10,521 nt of DNA from JBDTGE01 sp050742975 (GTDB taxonomy: Bacteria; Actinomycetota; Actinomycetes; Mycobacteriales; Jatrophihabitantaceae). The stretch spans positions 1-10,521 of the forward strand of contig JBOGDQ010000046.1 of the NCBI GenBank assembly GCA_050742975.1. The letters run 5' to 3'. The notes below the pieces were generated by a model that was given only the letters and a program-made list of their open reading frames with translations, was not told where the DNA came from and made no database searches. The position numbers were made by a program, and so were the translations under genes. How positions within the stretch are numbered: position 1 is the stretch's first letter; every line of letters begins with the position of its first letter. This document shows, piece by piece, positions 1-5,677 of this stretch.

Positions 1-99
1 GTACCGCCCAAAAATCAATGGCACATGATTGGCACGAACCGAATGACGATCTTGGTTCTAAGTGCCTGTGCCCCAGTGTTTACGGGGCCTGTGTGATTG
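1..99. other. Low-GC region 3' of tRNA-Val, no assignable gene
   Basis: This stretch is about half G+C, against roughly 70% for the rest of the window. Plus-strand frame 1 is open from base 1 to a stop at 94-96 and could be the tail of a protein entering from the left, but frame 3 is also open, so this is not discriminating and I do not call a gene. Two foldable elements are visible. The first pairs GGCAC/GAACC (31-40) with GGTTC (54-58) and GTGCC (62-66), with a TAA bulge. The second pairs GCCCC (70-74) with GGGGC (84-88). Either could help end transcription of the tRNA, which reads leftward into this region, but neither has a T tract. Confidence 0.35.
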
Positions 100-171
100 T
101 GGGCGATACTGGGATCGAACCAGTGACCCCTGCCGTGTGAAGGCAGTGCTCTCCCGCTGAGCTAATCGCCC
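100..171 (-). tRNA. tRNA-Val (anticodon CAC)
   Basis: The minus strand folds as a complete 72-nt cloverleaf. The acceptor stem is GGGCGAT/ATCGCCC and the D stem GCTC/GAGC. The anticodon stem CTGCC/GGCAG encloses the loop TTCACAC, giving anticodon CAC (Val, codon GTG). The T stem ACTGG/CCAGT encloses the loop TTCGATC, and the discriminator base is A. The 3' CCA is not encoded, since the next bases are CAA. It lies 53 nt downstream of the stop codon of the co-oriented membrane protein gene. A TAGTCT hexamer (minus strand, 202-197) could be a -10 element, with transcription starting about 20 nt before the mature 5' end. The 3' end is the usual side for integration of tRNA-targeting elements, and the flank there changes composition. 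Confidence 0.96.
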
Positions 172-224
172 GGTGCACGCACCGTGAAGTGTCGCCAGAC
201 TACACGGGCAGATCGCCCGAGCCG

Positions 225-587
225 TCAGCCGAACAGCCACCACGACAGGGCAAGCGCGCCGACAACGACCGCGAGACCGGCCAGGCCGATCAGGGCGCGG
301 ACCGGCAGTGACTGCCGCCCCGCCCACCTCGTCCAGCGCGTCACGTAGCCGCGCATCCAGTGCAGCAGGCGCGAGGCCCACGTGTACTCCGACGCCAGGA
401 TCCCCATTCCGGCGAAGATGATCAGCCAGCCGGGACCGGGCAGCGGGAGCAGGACGATCCCCACGACGATCACCGCGACACCGGCGAGGGTCACGGCGAT
501 CCGCCAGGCGACCCACCCACCCGGCAGCGCGCGCACCCGCGCTCGCGGACTGCGCCGTCGGGCTGTCAGATCAGCCTCCTGGTGCAC
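225..587 (-). CDS. Small PGPGW-motif membrane protein (TIGR02611/PF09656 type)
   Basis: The product is a 120-residue protein of unknown function. It has a basic N-terminus (residues 8-20 are rich in Arg), a hydrophobic segment at about 26-47, the signature PLPGPGW at 48-54 running into a second hydrophobic stretch (55-65), an Arg/Trp-rich amphipathic middle, and a C-terminal membrane segment at about 98-120. The PGPGW signature and length match the actinobacterial TIGR02611 transmembrane family, which has no defined biochemical role that I know of. I chose the GTG start at 587 because AAGGA lies 7 nt upstream. A longer frame back to 662 adds 25 charged residues and has no better ribosome site. 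The gene is divergent from the malyl-CoA lyase gene and reads toward tRNA-Val. Presence and family are secure; function is unknown. Confidence 0.88.
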   Translation of the reverse strand: MHQEADLTARRRSPRARVRALPGGWVAWRIAVTLAGVAVIVVGIVLLPLPGPGWLIIFAGMGILASEYTWASRLLHWMRGYVTRWTRWAGRQSLPVRALIGLAGLAVVVGALALSWWLFG

Positions 588-712
588 GGTCCGGTCCTTC
601 CGTCGAGTCGGGCCTCGCGGGCCTCCCGCGGTGTGTTTCGGCTCCCAGCCGGTCGCGTGCACCCGCGCCCGCTGGGTAGCGTGACCACGGTCCGCCTGAG
701 GGATGGAGAGTC
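588..712. promoter_or_regulatory. Divergent promoter region between membrane protein gene and mcl
   Basis: This 125-bp spacer must hold the start signals for both outward genes. It contains two short perfect hairpins: CGCGGG-CCT-CCCGCG at 616-630 and CGGCT-CCC-AGCCG at 639-651. On the plus strand TAGCGT (677-682) fits the actinobacterial TANNNT -10 pattern and would give a leader of about 23 nt, but no convincing -35 hexamer is seen. Upstream of mcl the ribosome site is either GAGGGA (698-703) or GGAGAG (705-710); the latter lies unusually close to the ATG. Confidence 0.35.
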
Positions 713-1807
713 ATGCGCTACCCGAAAGCCTTCTTCCGACCGCTGGCCCTCGGGGCCCCGACGCCGGTGCGCGAGGTCCCGTTCCGTCCGTCCCGAATGA
801 TCCATTTCTTTGATCCGAGCAACGAGCGCATGGCGGCCAAGGTTCCCGAGCTGGTCGGCAAGGTCGACGTGCTGCTCGGCAACCTCGAGGACGCCGTCCA
901 GGCCGACCGCAAGGAAGCGGCGCGCACCGGGCTGGTGCAGATCGCCAAGGCCACCGATTTCGCGAGCACCCAACTCTGGACGCGCATCAACAGCCTGGAC
1001 TCGCCGTGGGTCCTCGACGACCTGATCACGCTCGTGACCGAGATCGGCGACAAGCTCGACGTCATCATGATCCCGAAGGTCGAGGGCGTCCAGGACATCC
1101 ACTATGTCGACCGCCTGCTCGCCCAGCTCGAGGCCAGAGCCGGACTGGACCGGCCGATCCTGGTACACGCGCTGCTGGAGACCGCGTCCGGCGTGGCGAA
1201 CGTCGACGAGATCGCCGCGGCCAGCCCACGCATGCAGGGCCTGTCCCTCGGCCCGGCCGATCTCGCCGCGAGCCGCCGGATGAAGACCACTCGGGTCGGC
1301 GGCGGCCACCCCGACTACCTCGTCCGCGCCGACCCTCCCTCGGCGGCGACGCCTTCGGTACCGGGGGGACCTCCATCCGCCGGCGACATCGACGGTGACC
1401 GGCCCGCGTTCCAGCAGGACCTGTGGCACTACACGATCTCGCGCATGGTCGATGCCTGCGCCGCGGCCGGGATCCTGCCCTACTACGGACCGTTCGGTGA
1501 CATCGCCGACGTCGTCGCCTGCGAGGACCAGTTCCGCAACGCGTTCCTGCTCGGCTGCGTCGGGGCGTGGAGCCTCCATCCGGTGCAGATCGCCATAGCC
1601 CGCAAGGTGTTCAGCCCGGCGGCAGCCGATGTGCAGTGGGCCCGCCGAGTGCTCGACGCGATGGGCGACGGCACCGGCGCGGTGATGATCGACGGCAAGA
1701 TGCAGGACGACGCGACGGTCAAACAGTGTCGCGTCGTCGTCGAGCTCGCCGACGCGCTCGCTGCCACCGATCCCGAACTGGCCGCAGCGTATGCGGCGCA
1801 GGGCTGA
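713..1807 (+). CDS. mcl: L-malyl-CoA/beta-methylmalyl-CoA lyase (HpcH/HpaI superfamily)
   Basis: The 364-residue product should reversibly cleave malyl-CoA to acetyl-CoA plus glyoxylate, and methylmalyl-CoA to propionyl-CoA plus glyoxylate, with a divalent metal in the cytoplasm. As I recall the Chloroflexus enzyme, the match is near end to end: FFRPLALGAP at 7-16, the GNLEDAV acidic motif at 56-62 (Glu59, Asp60), WTRIN with Arg91, IPKVEG at 120-125, HALLETASG with Glu156, and SLGPADLAASR with Asp183, followed by MKTTRVGGGHP, QQDLWHY (234-240) and a late MIDGKMQDDAT. Those motifs separate it from plain CitE or HpaI proteins. Residues about 207-230 form a Pro/Gly/Ala-rich insert longer than the equivalent loop I recall. 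The start agrees with the family N-terminus. It is followed after 3 nt by a CitE-like gene, almost certainly in the same operon. The physiological pathway (ethylmalonyl-CoA, 3-hydroxypropionate or glyoxylate handling) cannot be decided from this window. Confidence 0.92.
   Translation: MRYPKAFFRPLALGAPTPVREVPFRPSRMIHFFDPSNERMAAKVPELVGKVDVLLGNLEDAVQADRKEAARTGLVQIAKATDFASTQLWTRINSLDSPWVLDDLITLVTEIGDKLDVIMIPKVEGVQDIHYVDRLLAQLEARAGLDRPILVHALLETASGVANVDEIAAASPRMQGLSLGPADLAASRRMKTTRVGGGHPDYLVRADPPSAATPSVPGGPPSAGDIDGDRPAFQQDLWHYTISRMVDACAAAGILPYYGPFGDIADVVACEDQFRNAFLLGCVGAWSLHPVQIAIARKVFSPAAADVQWARRVLDAMGDGTGAVMIDGKMQDDATVKQCRVVVELADALAATDPELAAAYAAQG
1331..1402 (+). other. Proline-rich insert segment within mcl
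   Basis: These codons (residues about 207-230) encode a Pro/Ser/Gly/Ala-rich stretch between the conserved GGGHP and QQDLWHY segments. The DNA carries two imperfect 20-nt direct copies, at 1331-1350 and 1368-1387, matching at 14 of 20 positions, with a run of six G between them. The equivalent Chloroflexus loop, as I remember it, is about 14-15 residues shorter. The frame stays open and the downstream family motifs are intact, so the protein is probably functional with an extended surface loop. Confidence 0.45.
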
Positions 1808-1810
1808 GGC

Positions 1811-2671
1811 ATGACCACGGCCCGCCCGCTCCGGTCCGTCCTCTACATGCCGGGCTCGAACGCCCGCGCACTGGAGAAGTCCAGGACTCTGCCCGCCGAT
1901 GCATTGATCCTCGACCTGGAGGACGCGGTCGCACCCGACGCCAAAGCGACGGCGCGGGCACAGGTCTGCGCGGCCGCAAGCTCCGGCGCGTACGGCGACC
2001 GGGTTGTGGCGATCCGCGTGAACGGGCTGGACACGCAGTGGCACGCCGACGACATCACGGCAGCTGCTGCCGCGAAGCCGGCCGCGATCGTCGTCCCCAA
2101 GGTCGGCTCGGCGCAGGAGGTGCTGCAGATCGAGAACGCGCTGATGGCCGCCGGTGCCGACGACTCGGTGGCCATCTGGGCGATGATCGAGACGCCGGGC
2201 GCCGTCCTCAACGTGGCCGACATCGCCTGCGCCACGCCCCGACTGACCACGTTCGTCATGGGCACCAACGACCTGCTCAGCGAACTACATGCCGTGTCCT
2301 CGCCGCAGCGGCCGGCCCTCGCGCACTCGCTCGCCCACTGCGTGCTCGTCGCCCGCGCCTACGGCAAGACGATCCTCGACGGCGTCTACAACGACGTGAC
2401 GGACGACGCCGGCTTCCTCGCCGAGTGCCGCGAGGGACGCACGCTGGGCTTCGACGGCAAGACGGTCATCCACCCCGGCCAGATCGGGCCGTGCAACGCG
2501 GCGTTCGCCCCGTCGGAGCAGGACATCGACCATGCACGTGCCGTGATCGCCGCGTTCGACGAGTCGCTGCGAGCAGGCAAGGGCGTCGCCACCATCAACG
2601 GGCGGCTGATCGAGAACCTGCACGTCGCCGATGCGCGGCGGCTGATCGCCTTCGCCGACGCCATCTCCTGA
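1811..2671 (+). CDS. CitE-like HpcH/HpaI family protein, candidate (3S)-malyl-CoA thioesterase
   Basis: The 286-residue product has the CitE/citrate lyase beta fold: RSVLYMPGSN at 8-17, LDLEDAV with Glu37/Asp38, IRVNGLDT with Arg69, VVPKVGS at 94-100, WAMIETPGAVLN with Glu127, MGTNDLLSEL with Asp154, and a C-terminal GFDGKTVIHPGQI. The GTNDL form of the second metal motif and pairing with a malyl-CoA lyase resemble Rhodobacter Mcl2, which hydrolyses (3S)-malyl-CoA to malate and CoA in the ethylmalonyl-CoA pathway. That is an inference; a related CoA-ester lyase (citramalyl-CoA, for example) is possible. No citrate lyase alpha or acyl-carrier (CitF/CitD) gene is near, so a true citrate lyase subunit is unlikely. 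The start ATG is 3 nt after the mcl stop, which implies translational coupling. Transcription probably ends at the nested hairpin immediately downstream. Confidence 0.88.
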   Translation: MTTARPLRSVLYMPGSNARALEKSRTLPADALILDLEDAVAPDAKATARAQVCAAASSGAYGDRVVAIRVNGLDTQWHADDITAAAAAKPAAIVVPKVGSAQEVLQIENALMAAGADDSVAIWAMIETPGAVLNVADIACATPRLTTFVMGTNDLLSELHAVSSPQRPALAHSLAHCVLVARAYGKTILDGVYNDVTDDAGFLAECREGRTLGFDGKTVIHPGQIGPCNAAFAPSEQDIDHARAVIAAFDESLRAGKGVATINGRLIENLHVADARRLIAFADAIS

Positions 2672-2672
2672 G

Positions 2673-2725
2673 CCCGATCGTGCACGGCCCGGCATCTCAC
2701 GGATGCCAGGGCTTGCACGATCGGG
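2673..2725. terminator. Nested hairpin between convergent stops (bidirectional terminator)
   Basis: A perfect 12-bp inverted repeat, CCCGATCGTGCA (2673-2684) with TGCACGATCGGG (2714-2725), encloses further pairing: GCCC (2687-2690) with GGGC (2709-2712), a single bulged A (2708), then GGCATC (2691-2696) with GATGCC (2702-2707) and a 5-nt loop. The whole structure begins one base after the CitE-like stop codon and ends on the base before the csoR stop codon. The symmetry would let it terminate both converging transcripts. There is no T tract on either side, which is common in high-GC actinobacteria. Confidence 0.82.
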
Positions 2726-3007
2726 TCAGCTGCGGACGAGACGGGCGATCGCCTCCGCGGCCTCCTTCACCTTCTCGTCCGCCTGCGGCCCACCGGCACG
2801 CGCCGCATCGACCACGCAGGTGCCCATGTGCTCCTCGAGCAGGCCGAGCGCGACCGACTGCAACGCCTTCGTCGCGGCGCTCACCTGGGTCAGGACGTCG
2901 ATGCAGTACTTGTCGTCCTCCACCATCTTCGCGATGCCGCGGACCTGACCCTCGATCCGGCGCAGCCGATTGAGGTAGGCGTCCTTGTTCTTCGTGTAGC
3001 CGTGCAT
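2726..3007 (-). CDS. csoR: Copper-sensing repressor CsoR
   Basis: The 93-residue product is an all-helical DUF156-family repressor that releases DNA on binding Cu(I). Numbered from the chosen start, it opens HGYTKNKDAYLNRLRRIEGQVRG, the usual first helix in Streptomyces-type CsoR. The Cu(I) ligands are visible as Cys in KYCIDVLTQVSA, His in LLEEH and Cys four residues later in MGTC (the C-H-C pattern). ALQSVALGLLEEH gives the second long helix. The ATG at 3007 has GGAG 5 nt upstream; a longer frame to 3118 would run through the operator and promoter and is rejected. The gene is divergent from copZA and shares its 109-bp control region, so autoregulation is likely. The nickel/cobalt RcnR type is disfavoured by the C-H-C ligands and the copZ-copA neighbours. 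Confidence 0.95.
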   Translation of the reverse strand: MHGYTKNKDAYLNRLRRIEGQVRGIAKMVEDDKYCIDVLTQVSAATKALQSVALGLLEEHMGTCVVDAARAGGPQADEKVKEAAEAIARLVRS

Positions 3008-3057
3008 GTGCGCTCCGCCCGTCGAGGTTGCCGTCGTCCGAGGTCTCGTGGTCACAG

Positions 3058-3085
3058 TTGCGAGTATACCCTCTAGGGGTATAAC
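3058..3085 (+). promoter_or_regulatory. copZA promoter with overlapping csoR promoter
   Basis: On the plus strand, TTGCGA (3058-3063) and TATAAC (3080-3085) are separated by 16 nt and form a plausible promoter for copZ, with a leader of roughly 25 nt. On the minus strand, TATACT (complement of 3063-3068) is a strong -10 candidate for csoR. The two overlap and both sit on the CsoR palindrome, so one bound repressor could block both directions. The -35 for csoR is weak or absent. Confidence 0.6.
3065..3083. promoter_or_regulatory. CsoR operator palindrome
   Basis: TATACCCTCTAGGGGTATA has perfect 7-bp half sites, TATACCC (3065-3071) and GGGTATA (3077-3083), around a 5-bp centre. This matches the known style of CsoR operators (a C-tract and G-tract flanked by ATAC/GTAT). 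It lies between the divergent csoR and copZ starts, inside the copZ spacer between -35 and -10, which is the expected repression geometry. Confidence 0.85.
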
Positions 3086-3116
3086 TTCGGAAGGGAGTCG
3101 CGGAGAGGAGTCCACC

Positions 3117-3332
3117 ATGACGGACCGGATCTACCAGGTCGACGGGATGAGCTGCGAGCACTGTGTCAGCGCCGTGTCCGGCGAGATCGGCCGGCTGGCG
3201 GGAGTCGAGTCGGTCGCCGTCGAGCTGGCCTCGGGCCAGGTAACCATCACCGGCGACGGGTACACCGACGAACAGGTCCGGGACGCCGTGGACGAGGCCG
3301 GATACCAGCTGGCGAACGGCTCACTGTCGTGA
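3117..3332 (+). CDS. copZ: Copper chaperone CopZ (heavy-metal-associated domain)
   Basis: The 71-residue product is a single HMA ferredoxin-like domain. It begins DRIYQVDGMSCEHCVSAV, with the Cu(I)-binding motif MxCxxC at residues 11-16 (Met11, Cys13, Cys16), followed by the usual pattern ending DEQVRDAVDEAGYQL. It should carry Cu(I) in the cytoplasm and hand it to the CopA N-terminal domain or to CsoR. The ATG at 3117 is supported by GAGGAG 6 nt upstream; an upstream in-frame extension to 3006 crosses the operator and is rejected. Its stop overlaps the copA start (GTGA), so the two are translationally coupled. Confidence 0.95.
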   Translation: MTDRIYQVDGMSCEHCVSAVSGEIGRLAGVESVAVELASGQVTITGDGYTDEQVRDAVDEAGYQLANGSLS

Positions 3333-5638
3333 CCGGCCGGCCCGACATCGCCCACAGCACAGACGTGACGAGCGTCGTGCTGGACGTCGGCGGGATGACC
3401 TGCTCCTCCTGCGCCGCCCGGGTCGAGAAGAAGCTCAACCGGCTCGACGGGGTACACGCCAGCGTCAACTTCGCGACCGAGCAGGCCAACGTCCGGTACG
3501 ACCCGTCGTGCGTCGCGACCGACGACCTGATCGCGACCGTGCAGGCCACCGGCTACACGGCGCAGCTGCCGACACGCACGTCCGAGGACGAGACGGACGA
3601 GACGGACGAGCTGCTCGTCCTGCGCCGCCGGCTGATCGTGTCCGCCGTGCTCGCCCTGCCGGTACTGGTCCTGGCGATGGTCCCGGCCTGGCAGTTCGAC
3701 TACTGGCAGTGGGTCTCGCTCGCGCTGGCCTCGCCGGTCGTGCTGTGGGGCGGCTGGCCGTTCCACTCGGCGACGGTCGCGAACCTGCGGCACGGCGCGT
3801 CGACGATGGACACCCTCGTCTCGATGGGCACGCTCGCTGCATATGCCTGGTCGCTCTACGCGCTGATCCTCGGCGACGCCGGCGAGATCGGCATGCGGAT
3901 GAGCTTCGACCTGGGCGCCACATCCGGTGGCGGGACGGGCGACATCTACCTCGAGGTCGCGTCCGCCGTCATCGTCTTCCTGCTCGCGGGCCGATATCTG
4001 GAGACCCGCGCGAAGCGTCGTTCCGGGGCCGCGCTCAAAGCCCTGCTGGAACTGGGCGCGAAGGACGTCGCGGTTGTGCGGGACGGCGTCGAGACCCAGA
4101 TCCCGATCGAGCAGCTGCGTGTCGGCGACATGTTCCTCGCCCGGCCCGGCGAGAAGATCGCGACCGACGGCGTCGTCGTCGACGGTTCGTCCGCGATCGA
4201 CGAGAGCCTACTGACCGGCGAACCGGTTCCGGTCGAGGTCTCCCCCGGCGACGCGGTCACCGGAGCGACGGTCAACGCGGGCGGACGGCTACTGGTACGC
4301 GCAACCCGCATCGGCGCCGATACCCGGCTCGCGCAGATCGCCCGCCTGGTCGTCGACGCGCAGTCGGGCAAGGCTCCGGTGCAGCGGCTGGCCGACCGGA
4401 TCAGCGCGGTGTTCGTCCCGGTCGTGTTCGTGATCGCGCTCGGCACGCTCGTCGCCACGCTGCTGACCGGGCACGACGCGGTGCGCGCGTTCACCGCCGC
4501 GGTTGCCGTCCTGATCATCGCCTGCCCGTGCGCGCTCGGCCTGGCCACGCCCACCGCGCTGCTCGTCGGAACCGGCCGCGGCGCGCAGCTCGGCGTGCTG
4601 ATCAAGGGTCCCGAGGTCCTGGAGAACACCCGCCGCGCCGACGTCGTGGTCCTCGACAAGACCGGGACCGTCACGACCGGCCGAATGACGCTGCGCGCAG
4701 TGCACGCGGTCGACGGCGCGGACGCTGACGAGCTGCTGCGGCTGGCCGGCGCCCTCGAAGCCGCGAGCGAGCATCCCATCGCGACGGCGATCACCGACGC
4801 GGCGCGGGCCAGGTTCACGGATCTGCCGGACGTGGCCGAGTTCGGCAGCGTCGCCGGTCTCGGCGTCACCGGCCGGGTCGGTGGGCACGATGTCGCTGTC
4901 GGTCACGATGTCGTTGTCGGGCGCGGTTCGTGGCTGACCGAGCGCGGCCTGCGCCTGCCCGCGCAGCTCGGCACCGTTCGCGACGACGCCGAATCAGCCG
5001 GCGGTACCGCGGTGTTCGCCGGCTGGGACGGTGCTGTTCACGGCGTCCTGGTCGTCGGCGATTCGGTCAAGGACAGCAGCGCCGTCGCGATCGACAGGCT
5101 GCGCGCGCTGGGCCTGCGACCGGTGCTGCTCACCGGCGACAACCGGCGCGCGGCGGTCACCGTTGCGGCCGCGGTGGGCATCGAGGAGTCGGACGTGCTC
5201 GCCGAGGTACTGCCGGAGGGCAAGGTGTCGGCCGTCCGCGACCTGCAGCGAGCCGGTCACGTGGTCGCGATGGTCGGCGACGGCGTCAACGACGCGGCCG
5301 CCCTCGCCCAGGCCGACCTGGGCCTGGCCATGGGCACGGGCACGGACGTGGCGATCGAAGCGGCCGACCTGACGTTGGTGCGCGGCGATCTCACCGTGGC
5401 CGCCGACGCGATCGAGCTGTCCCGCCACACGCTGCGCACGATCAAGGGCAACCTGTTCTGGGCGTTCGCGTACAACGTGGTGCTCATCCCCGTCGCGGCG
5501 CTCGGCCTGCTGAGCCCGCTGATCGCCGGTGCGGCGATGGCGTTCTCGTCGGTCTTCGTGGTCACGAACTCGCTGCGGCTGCGGCGCTTCCGCGCCGAGG
5601 CGTCCGCGCGTTCCACTCACCAGGACGCCCGGACGTAG
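3329..5638 (+). CDS. copA: Copper-exporting P1B-type ATPase CopA
   Basis: The 769-residue product exports Cu(I) across the membrane using ATP. It has one N-terminal HMA domain with GMTCSSC (22-28), then an acidic ETDETDE linker from a short 9-nt repeat, and eight predicted membrane segments. Catalytic signatures are TGE at 296-298 (actuator domain), CPC at 399-401 in ACPCALGLATPTAL (membrane metal site), DKTGT with phosphorylated Asp443, SEHP with His482-Pro483 (nucleotide-binding domain), and GDGVND at 650-655. The late YN and MAFSSVFVVTNSLRLRRF motifs complete the P1B-1 Cu(I) pattern, arguing against Zn/Cd (CPC with a C-terminal Lys/Asp) or Cu(II) types. The start is a GTG overlapping the copZ stop by 4 nt. 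An 18-bp tandem duplication at 4883-4918 adds six residues in the nucleotide-binding domain. Expression is presumably controlled by CsoR. Confidence 0.97.
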   Translation: MTGRPDIAHSTDVTSVVLDVGGMTCSSCAARVEKKLNRLDGVHASVNFATEQANVRYDPSCVATDDLIATVQATGYTAQLPTRTSEDETDETDELLVLRRRLIVSAVLALPVLVLAMVPAWQFDYWQWVSLALASPVVLWGGWPFHSATVANLRHGASTMDTLVSMGTLAAYAWSLYALILGDAGEIGMRMSFDLGATSGGGTGDIYLEVASAVIVFLLAGRYLETRAKRRSGAALKALLELGAKDVAVVRDGVETQIPIEQLRVGDMFLARPGEKIATDGVVVDGSSAIDESLLTGEPVPVEVSPGDAVTGATVNAGGRLLVRATRIGADTRLAQIARLVVDAQSGKAPVQRLADRISAVFVPVVFVIALGTLVATLLTGHDAVRAFTAAVAVLIIACPCALGLATPTALLVGTGRGAQLGVLIKGPEVLENTRRADVVVLDKTGTVTTGRMTLRAVHAVDGADADELLRLAGALEAASEHPIATAITDAARARFTDLPDVAEFGSVAGLGVTGRVGGHDVAVGHDVVVGRGSWLTERGLRLPAQLGTVRDDAESAGGTAVFAGWDGAVHGVLVVGDSVKDSSAVAIDRLRALGLRPVLLTGDNRRAAVTVAAAVGIEESDVLAEVLPEGKVSAVRDLQRAGHVVAMVGDGVNDAAALAQADLGLAMGTGTDVAIEAADLTLVRGDLTVAADAIELSRHTLRTIKGNLFWAFAYNVVLIPVAALGLLSPLIAGAAMAFSSVFVVTNSLRLRRFRAEASARSTHQDART
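4883..4918 (+). repeat. 18-bp in-frame tandem duplication in copA
   Basis: Two adjacent 18-nt units (4883-4900 and 4901-4918) match at 16 of 18 positions and encode GHDVAV and GHDVVV, residues 519-530. They fall just after the GLG-containing part of the nucleotide-binding domain, where related ATPases usually have one such segment leading to VG. The reading frame is kept. Confidence 0.8.
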
Positions 5639-5646
5639 CGCCGCAC

Positions 5647-5677
5647 GGCTCATGCCTTACCGTCAGCGGCATGAGCC
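5647..5677. promoter_or_regulatory. Perfect 10-bp inverted repeat over a -10 element and the hydratase start codon
   Basis: GGCTCATGCC (5647-5656) and GGCATGAGCC (5668-5677) are exact inverted copies around an 11-nt centre. Their centres are 21 bp apart, two helical turns. The centre contains TACCGT (5658-5663), a TANNNT -10-like hexamer 7 nt before the ATG at 5671, the spacing of actinobacterial leaderless promoters. The right arm contains the start codon, and no clear ribosome site precedes it. The repeat could be an operator for a repressor blocking that promoter. If copA transcripts read through, it could instead be a hairpin that masks the start codon or terminates transcription 8 nt after the copA stop. 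Confidence 0.65.

Noticed and set aside
58..516. Minus-strand frame running through the tRNA, ending in a tRNA-derived peptide-like tail
   Set aside because: The tail containing LAQRESTAF and SLVRSQYRP is simply the tRNA-Val sequence read as protein, a familiar artefact.
566..2044. Long open frame on the minus strand across the malyl-CoA lyase gene
   Set aside because: Its translation is Arg/Asp/Gly-rich with no family motifs, and the plus-strand frame has clear HpcH/HpaI signatures throughout. Long antisense frames are expected at about 70% GC.
713..2671. HpaI-type 4-hydroxy-2-oxo acid aldolase acting downstream of the hydratase pair
   Set aside because: Both proteins carry malyl-CoA lyase/CitE motifs (LEDAV, RVGGGHP or GTNDL) typical of CoA-ester substrates, and they are separated from the hydratase genes by the copper operon and a terminator.
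1567..2973. Long plus-strand frame overlapping mcl, the CitE-like gene and antisense csoR
   Set aside because: It crosses three real genes in the wrong frame, reads as low-complexity Arg-rich sequence and runs through the terminator hairpin.
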